Shown one piece after another: positions 58,218-64,000 of a stretch of 64,000 nucleotides of DNA. The DNA comes from Lepidodermella squamata (taxonomy: Eukaryota > Gastrotricha), in NCBI GenBank assembly GCA_047495785.1, contig JBLDXI010000016.1, forward strand, positions 434,001-498,000, in the 5' to 3' direction. Each line of letters starts with the position of its first letter. Position 1 is the stretch's first letter. A program made the position numbers and the translations under genes. The notes below the pieces were generated by a model that had not been told where the DNA came from, made no database searches, and saw nothing but the letters and a program-made list of their open reading frames with translations.

Positions 58218-59053
58218 CGAGGAGTTGGGGCCCCTGGTTTGCCTTTTTTGTTGGAAGATTGATGCTTAGAAGAAAGCAGTTCGAATTCAAGATCGAATGC
58301 GTTTCTCATCAGCATTAATTTGAACTCGGAAAGATGCATCTTGGTGATTACGGGTGAGTAAATGCTCGTGCCTTACTTTTCATTCATGGAGAATCGACAA
58401 TTTTGAACCGGAGAAAATTGTAAGCGAATATTCATTATTTCATAAACATTTTTGCTGATGTTCAGTCTCGGTTGATCTTTATCATTTTTTTGTGAAAGCC
58501 GCCCGAGATTCGGCGATGCTCGCCTTTGCAGCCGTGCGATCTGATTTGATGAGCGATGGTTCGACTCCTCAGCAAGGAGCATGTTTGTTACGAATTTTTA
58601 CTGTCACCTACGACGAAGATGGTCGAGCGAAAAATTGTCATACGAACCTCAAACCTCTTGATTGGTTCGAGGTAATTCAATTTACAGGGGTCAATATTTC
58701 CTCTTTGCCTCTTCATTAACCTTAAAAACCCGCTATTTACTTATATCAACCGTGAAAATGAAACTGATGTAAACAAGCCTAAATCCGAGTTATATAACGA
58801 CGCGAACGATATACTCAACATTAAATATAGCCATTCAGTTTTCCAGTATGGCAAAATATTGCCTTTGGCAGCTAAATAAATCGCAGGCTATTGACTGCAT
58901 CAACGCGACGTAAAATAATGTTTCATAATCATGTTGGATTGGGAAAATGGAGTAAAAATCAATTAGACAACGGCTATTAAAAATTTTGTGCAATTGTGTC
59001 TTAAAATTGTTACAATAATTGTCCACCAACAGTATTCCAGTTAGGTAATATAA
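58218..59053. other. Intergenic, 3' flank of copy 3
   Basis: No gene was supported. The segment around 58830-59050 repeats the 3' flank seen after the other array copies (TTCAGTTTTCCAGTATGGCA also at 61978). There are no minus-strand membrane-domain exons. Confidence 0.55.
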
Positions 59054-61662
59054 TTATTGAGTTCCCAGTACGCCTTGAAAGTAGAATCCAACTTCTTTCC
59101 AGATTCCGTCGGCACCGAGCCTCCGCAACTCTAGCGGATGAATTCCAAGCTTGTCCGACCCATCGATGTTGTAGTATCGGCCATGCAAGCCATCAATCAT
59201 TGTCACATTGGACGCATCGGAAAATAACTTTGAAACGGAGGCTGTCTTTAGATCCGAAATTGTTCGATTCTCTGAAAAATAATAGTTGCAAAAAATGTTC
59301 AGCTCCCTAATATCATAGCTCCAATTTAGAAACAGAGGTCGGATGTCGGATTAAAGAGAAATTAAAGTCGCTGAAATAAATCCCACTCTACTATTAACTT
59401 CTAGAACCAAAATAATTACATACAATTACCTCTACAATCTTATAGTAACCTCTGAATCTCTAACCGTAACACCGCTGAAGCTTCAAAAATTGATGTTCGT
59501 GTTCTCCGATCATTACTGAGAGATCATTACTGGCCAGAGTTCGACAACATGGCGTGGTAGGTAAACTTAACCCGCCCTTAAAAGTGTGAATATTTACCTT
59601 TGCTTAGCCTATTCGCTATATTTCCGAGAATTTTCCCCGTGTATAACACCAGGTCGTAGCATCTTGAGGATGGATAAGCTTTGATGGGAGAGTCGTCGCC
59701 CAAATCTGCAATTTTCGCGTTCATCACTTCATCAAACTCAGCCGCCGAAAGCTGCGTAGCATCCACGTAATAACGCGGCAGAACAGTCGAAACTGGCACC
59801 TCCGAAATAGAAACGACCGACGCAGCCATAACTTGTCTCACGGCCGCAAGGGGACATGTTCTTTCGGAATAACTCGAATATTCGTCCGCCAATTCAGCTT
59901 CAGTGGTTAGAATCGTGACATTTGGCCCGAAAAGTCCGTAGCGGAAAAGTTGACAAAACACATTGTAGAGTGAAGCAACGTTAACGATAATCAAATTAGG
60001 ATTCTGCAGTCGCAAAGCCTCGCCATAATCGCCATAATAATCGTTATCGCCTAAAATGTAATATCGCCGCGCAGTTATATTGCGAGTCGAAAATTGTCCA
60101 ATCAGGGAAGCTTCAACCTGAAAAAATAAAAAAGGTATACAATTTGACAATTTGACAATTTTAAGTTTACAATAATAAGTAAAAGTGATTGAATTAAAAT
60201 TCAAAATGTGTTTTATAGTGAATAATATTTACCTCTCTGTATGCATCTATCGTGAAATCAGTGATGACAGCTATATTAACCGGTTTTTTCGATACGAATT
60301 GCAACGATATCAATCTTTCTACGAATTGCGTCATGACATCAACAGTCAAGTCGAACGACGGCACTAAGGCGTGTACATTTCTGCGTCCACTTTTGGCTGT
60401 CGAAGAGTAGTAGCTGACCTAAATTCAAGGTAAAAGTAATGAATTCTCTTTAGAAATTATCTCAAAAATCAAGGAGGCTTACCAGGGTTATATTGAAAGT
60501 TGAAGCGATAACTGCCATCGTACTTGGGGGTGCCATGTCAGGACAGTCGCCCAAGTCTAGATGAAAAGGCAATCGATTGGGGTGATCAGACGATGAACTC
60601 CAGGTTTCGAACATTTTCGAAATCGCCGTTGCAGCATCGCACTGAAATGTAAAAATCAAATTCGAAATTTAAATTCATATAAATTCCAAAATTCGCCACG
60701 ACATTCTCCTGGCTTTTATTACTTTGCTCCCTACTGTAGCTGCTGGGTACCGGGGAAATCTTGCTTGGAAGGTTCCAGTAGCCAAAAGCCGAAAATATTC
60801 CCTACTTTGATTGCGGAAAATATTCCGCATGTGAAACCAAGTAGCTAAATCCTATTTCCCCTTGGTGGGGAAAGCGATTCAAGTGGATGAAAGAAAATAT
60901 TTTGAATTCATCTGGTTCAGCTTTGAAATCCCTTTGGTATCATGTTTTCCCTTCGATTCCTGCCAGTTCGAAGATGGGAACAGACCCATAAGTTATCCGC
61001 AACTTTATAACCAAGCGATGACCGATTCTGACTTAATGTATAGTATTTGCATCTTGATACTCGGGTGCAATCAAATACCCGCCGTCACAGGTCGAAGGCA
61101 AGGTTGAGTAAGTTAAAGAAAGAGATCCCGAAACTGCTCCCGCATGGCCAACGCTCCGCAAATGGCTAATCCCGGGTCGCCATTCAGAACGATTTCGGCC
61201 ACCCTTGCAACGGAAAAGATGCCGAATTCCGAACCAGTAGCTTGTTAATCGACAGAACAAACATTTTCCGTTTTGGCCGGTTTGAGGGAGGGGAGTATAG
61301 CGGGGCCTGAACGTCGCACATTGCATTGGACAATGAGAACTTAGTTGTCCCTATGAACAAATTTCTCATGAACCAATGAACCTATGAACTAACAATAAGC
61401 CAGTAGCACAAATGAGAGAATGAGAGTTGAATGCTTGTCTAGTGTTGCGGGCAGCGGGCACTTATTCTGCGCTCGGCTTACCTCATCATCTAACACCTCG
61501 AGTCGCAGTTCATAACCAGGCAGCCACTTCGGGTCCATATGCAATCGCTCGAGGGCGATTTCCATAGCTTTTGTGCACAGCAAACCGATAGGTTTGTCTG
61601 TGTACCAAGGACTGTAGTTTACAGCGGCCGTCATCGTCACAATTTTGCTCCTGTTGCCTGAG
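59054..61662 (-). pseudogene. GABA-B-receptor-like ectodomain, copy 3, 5' end lost
   Basis: Four intact downstream exons (60641-60483, 60418-60233, 60117-59598, 59271-59054) keep the reading frame, splice sites and key stretches (YGLFGPNVTILTTEAE, CYDLVLYTGKILGN, DGLHGRYYNIDGSNKLG). The first exon is only partial: similarity to copies 1 and 2 begins at NRSKIVTMTAAVNY (about 61662) and runs to the GT donor before 61482. The upstream part, including the signal peptide, is replaced by unrelated sequence (TGTCTCAG just before it). The intron between the first and second exon has grown to about 840 bases. It is either a pseudogene or a gene using a new first exon joined at that TCTCAG. Confidence 0.75.
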
Positions 61663-62890
61663 ACACTGCTGGTTCATAGCATGATGACAGTTATGAGAGT
61701 CGTTCTACCTTAATTACCGATCTTCACTTTAAACGAACTAGTGATTTCTTTAGAGAACAGGGATTCAGTTCTGATTTTCAACCGGGATTCGTACCTCGAA
61801 AGATGATTTTACCTTTAGGAAGAGAATACTCAGTACCTTCCAATCATAACAAATCAAAAAGCCCAAATAAAGTACGAAATATAATTTTACTTGCCTAATT
61901 TTATTGAAACAGAAACCCATTCCGTGTTTCTCAAAGTGAAATAGAAAACATATATGCTCAATATTATACATAGCCATTCAGTTTTCCAGTATGGCAAAAT
62001 ATTGTCTTTGGCAGCTAAATATATCAGATTATTGACTGAAAAAATGGATCATCGCGACGTTTGCGCCAAGTTGCACAAAGCGTGAACAATTGCGTCTAAG
62101 ACCTATTAAAGCAGCAGGAATGGGGGTCAAAGCAATAAACCACTTCTAAACCGATCGAGAGATTCACGTGATGTTATATTAGATGAGAAGAGCGCTGTAT
62201 AATTCCTTTTTTTGTAAACAATGAGATAATTCGTAAAAAAACGTGGGAATTATAATCCCAGGTATTTCACCATATTTATCTGAATTTTTAGGATCCCCGG
62301 CTTTGAATAAGCTCTCGCGCGGCAGGGTTCTAGAGTTTCAGTACATTTTCGTGTAACGGGCTAATTAATTGTACATTAGCTGGCATGTCAGGCAATGGAA
62401 TCTTGGAAATACCCTTCTCCCTTCTCTTTGATAGCAAGTTTAGGTCTTCTATGTAGCCTAGATAAAGCGAGTTGTTTGACTTGGGTTTTTAATGCGAACG
62501 AAGCCATAAACGTAGGAATAATAATAAGGCGAGAAATTTAATGCTCACCCTTCTATTGCGCCAATTTTGGCGACGTTTCGACACATTCATGTGCTATCAT
62601 TTATTCCAGGCAAAACAAAGAAATAGGCTACAACATATATTGAGTGTAGAAAAAAGTACAACAAAGAGGATCAAATAGATAGCTTAGCTTTGATAGAGTC
62701 CTTTTGATTAATGAGGTTAGGCTTGACTGATTAAATGAAGAGAACAAGGAATCATGAATTTTTCAAACAGGAGACACCGGCTACTAGAAATCTTGGTATG
62801 TATTTAGTCCTCAGTCTTCAATTTTGGCCGTGTAGACCATAACAACTCGTTATAACAATTGGTCAACAACAGCTATTTCTGTTGATACAT
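61663..62890. other. Intergenic between copies 3 and 4
   Basis: No gene was seen. The words at 61975-62030 again match the duplicated 3' flank, and 62270-62480 resembles 52915-53110 (GAATTT-TAGGATC and CGAGTTGTTTGACT), that is, the 5' flank of copy 2. Block duplication therefore extended beyond the coding exons. Confidence 0.5.
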
Positions 62891-63868
62891 TTATTGAACT
62901 CCCAGCACTCCTTGAAAATAAGATCCAACTTTGGTCCAAATTCCGTCCTCACCGAGCCTCCGCAACTCTATTGGATAAATTCCAAGCTTGTTTGACCCAT
63001 CGATGTTGTAGTATCGGCCATGCAAGCCATCGATCATCGTCACATTCGACGCATCCGAGAATAATTTTGAAACTGAGGCTGTCTTAAGATCCGAAATTGT
63101 TCGATTCTCTGTAAAAATATTTGTTCCAAATTTGATATGTTTTCAGCTCTAATTTCGTGAGACAGCATTCTCAGTGCTTCAGTGCTGGAAACCAAAACTT
63201 GAATCACATAAACTGCATTTTCCGAAATTTTTTTTATATTTCGAATTTTGTCACTATTTTAAGATCGGAGCAATTTTGTCTGATCTCATTGACGTATTGT
63301 TACTCAGTTTTTTCATTTATTTCTTGAACATATATGAGTTGAAAATATTACCTTGGCTTAGTCGATTCGCTATATTTCCTAGAATTTTCCCAGTGTATAG
63401 CACCAGATCGTAGCATCTTGAAGATGGATGCGTTTTGACCGGAGAATCGTTGCCCAAATCAGCAATTTTCGCGTTCATAACTTGATCAAACTCATCCGCC
63501 GAAAGCTGCGAACCATTCACGTAATCACGCGGCGAAAAAGTTGAAATAGGCGCCTCCGTAATAGAAACGACCGAATCATTCATGACTTGTCTCACGGCCC
63601 CATATGGACATTTTCTTTCATAATGATAACTCGAATGCCCAAGAGCGTCTTCCGATTCGGCACCTGTGACTAGAATTGTAACATTTGGCCCGTAAAGTCC
63701 GTAACGAAAAAGTTGACAAAATGCATCGTAGAGCGAAGCAACGTTAACAATAATCAAATTGGGATTCTGCAGTCGCAAAGCCTCGCCGTAGTTATAATCG
63801 CCAGAAATGTAATGTCGCCGCGCAGTTATATTGCGATTCGAAAATCGTCCAATTAAGGAAGCTTCAAA
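62891..63868 (-). CDS. GABA-B-receptor-like ectodomain, copy 4 (3' two exons; continues past the window)
   Basis: The last exon (63108-62891, 218 bases) and the fourth exon (63868-63352) are intact, with the same phases as the other copies. They encode EASLIGRFSNRNITARRHY, YGLYGPNVTILVTGAESEDA, CYDLVLYTGKILGN and the terminal DGLHGRYYNIDGSNKLG, ending at TAA with no membrane segment. The first three exons would lie beyond 64000. Its fourth exon is closest to that of copy 2 (shared ESEDALG and ERKCPYGAVRQVM). Confidence 0.85.
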
Positions 63869-64000
63869 CTAAAGTTAATATTTTAAAATTAAAACAAATC
63901 GTGGTTGGAAATTTTGAAATAAAAAAATCAAGAATTTTACAGTTTCGAAGTGCCTATTTGTACATAATTTTCAAAAGTGACCTACTTGTTATTTCACGAA

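Overview
This is a eukaryotic nuclear window, most likely from a nematode or another small ecdysozoan. Genes have GT-AG introns, many of them 40-100 bases long, with TTTTCAG-type acceptors. At three genes (3083, 29670, 53985) a splice acceptor sits on or just before the start codon with no coding exon upstream, as expected for spliced-leader trans-splicing. The astacin-EGF-CUB order of the first gene is typical of nematode NAS proteins. I cannot name the species.

Layout. 1-3082: a frame-broken coding relic and apparently empty DNA. 3083-8681: a 14-exon secreted astacin-like gene (+) whose zinc site is destroyed; its introns hold a non-autonomous hAT element and a small MITE. 8840-19300: a repeat complex of inverted and direct duplications, two TA-flanked MITEs and pieces of an astacin-gene paralogue. 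19440-27035: a decayed LINE with a 2A-like motif, interrupted by an intact-looking 5,050-bp DNA transposon (21414-26463) with 144-bp terminal inverted repeats and TTA target duplications. The transposon carries a DDE-type transposase (-) and a coiled-coil gene (+). 28803-30383: an unknown 200-residue protein and a nucleoredoxin-like protein. 30521-32934: a CUB-CUB-trypsin protein (-) whose catalytic serine is Asn.

33937-44023: a cluster of + strand genes for secreted low-complexity proteins (Gln/Pro/Tyr-rich, Gly-rich and Tyr-rich). Four of them, of very different lengths, share a short box ending in AQLG(Y/F). 44570-63868: a minus-strand tandem array of genes for a secreted GABA-B-receptor-like ectodomain with no transmembrane part: two complete copies, one copy lacking its 5' end, one running off the window edge, and one dead exon relic. 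Within the array lie a four-exon dibasic secreted peptide gene (49054-49466, -), a PAN-like secreted protein (53985-54340, +) and a young Ty3/gypsy chromovirus (54505-58212, -). The chromovirus has identical LTRs, a 5-bp target duplication, a self-priming type primer-binding site, and an in-frame loss of the integrase core.

Taken together, the host genes are almost all secreted, and several look like binding proteins made from enzymes or receptors: a dead astacin, a dead trypsin and receptor ectodomains without a membrane anchor. The two strongest candidates for something undescribed are the soluble GABA-B-like ectodomain array and the AQLG-box secreted family. All family assignments come from reading motifs by eye; no search was run.
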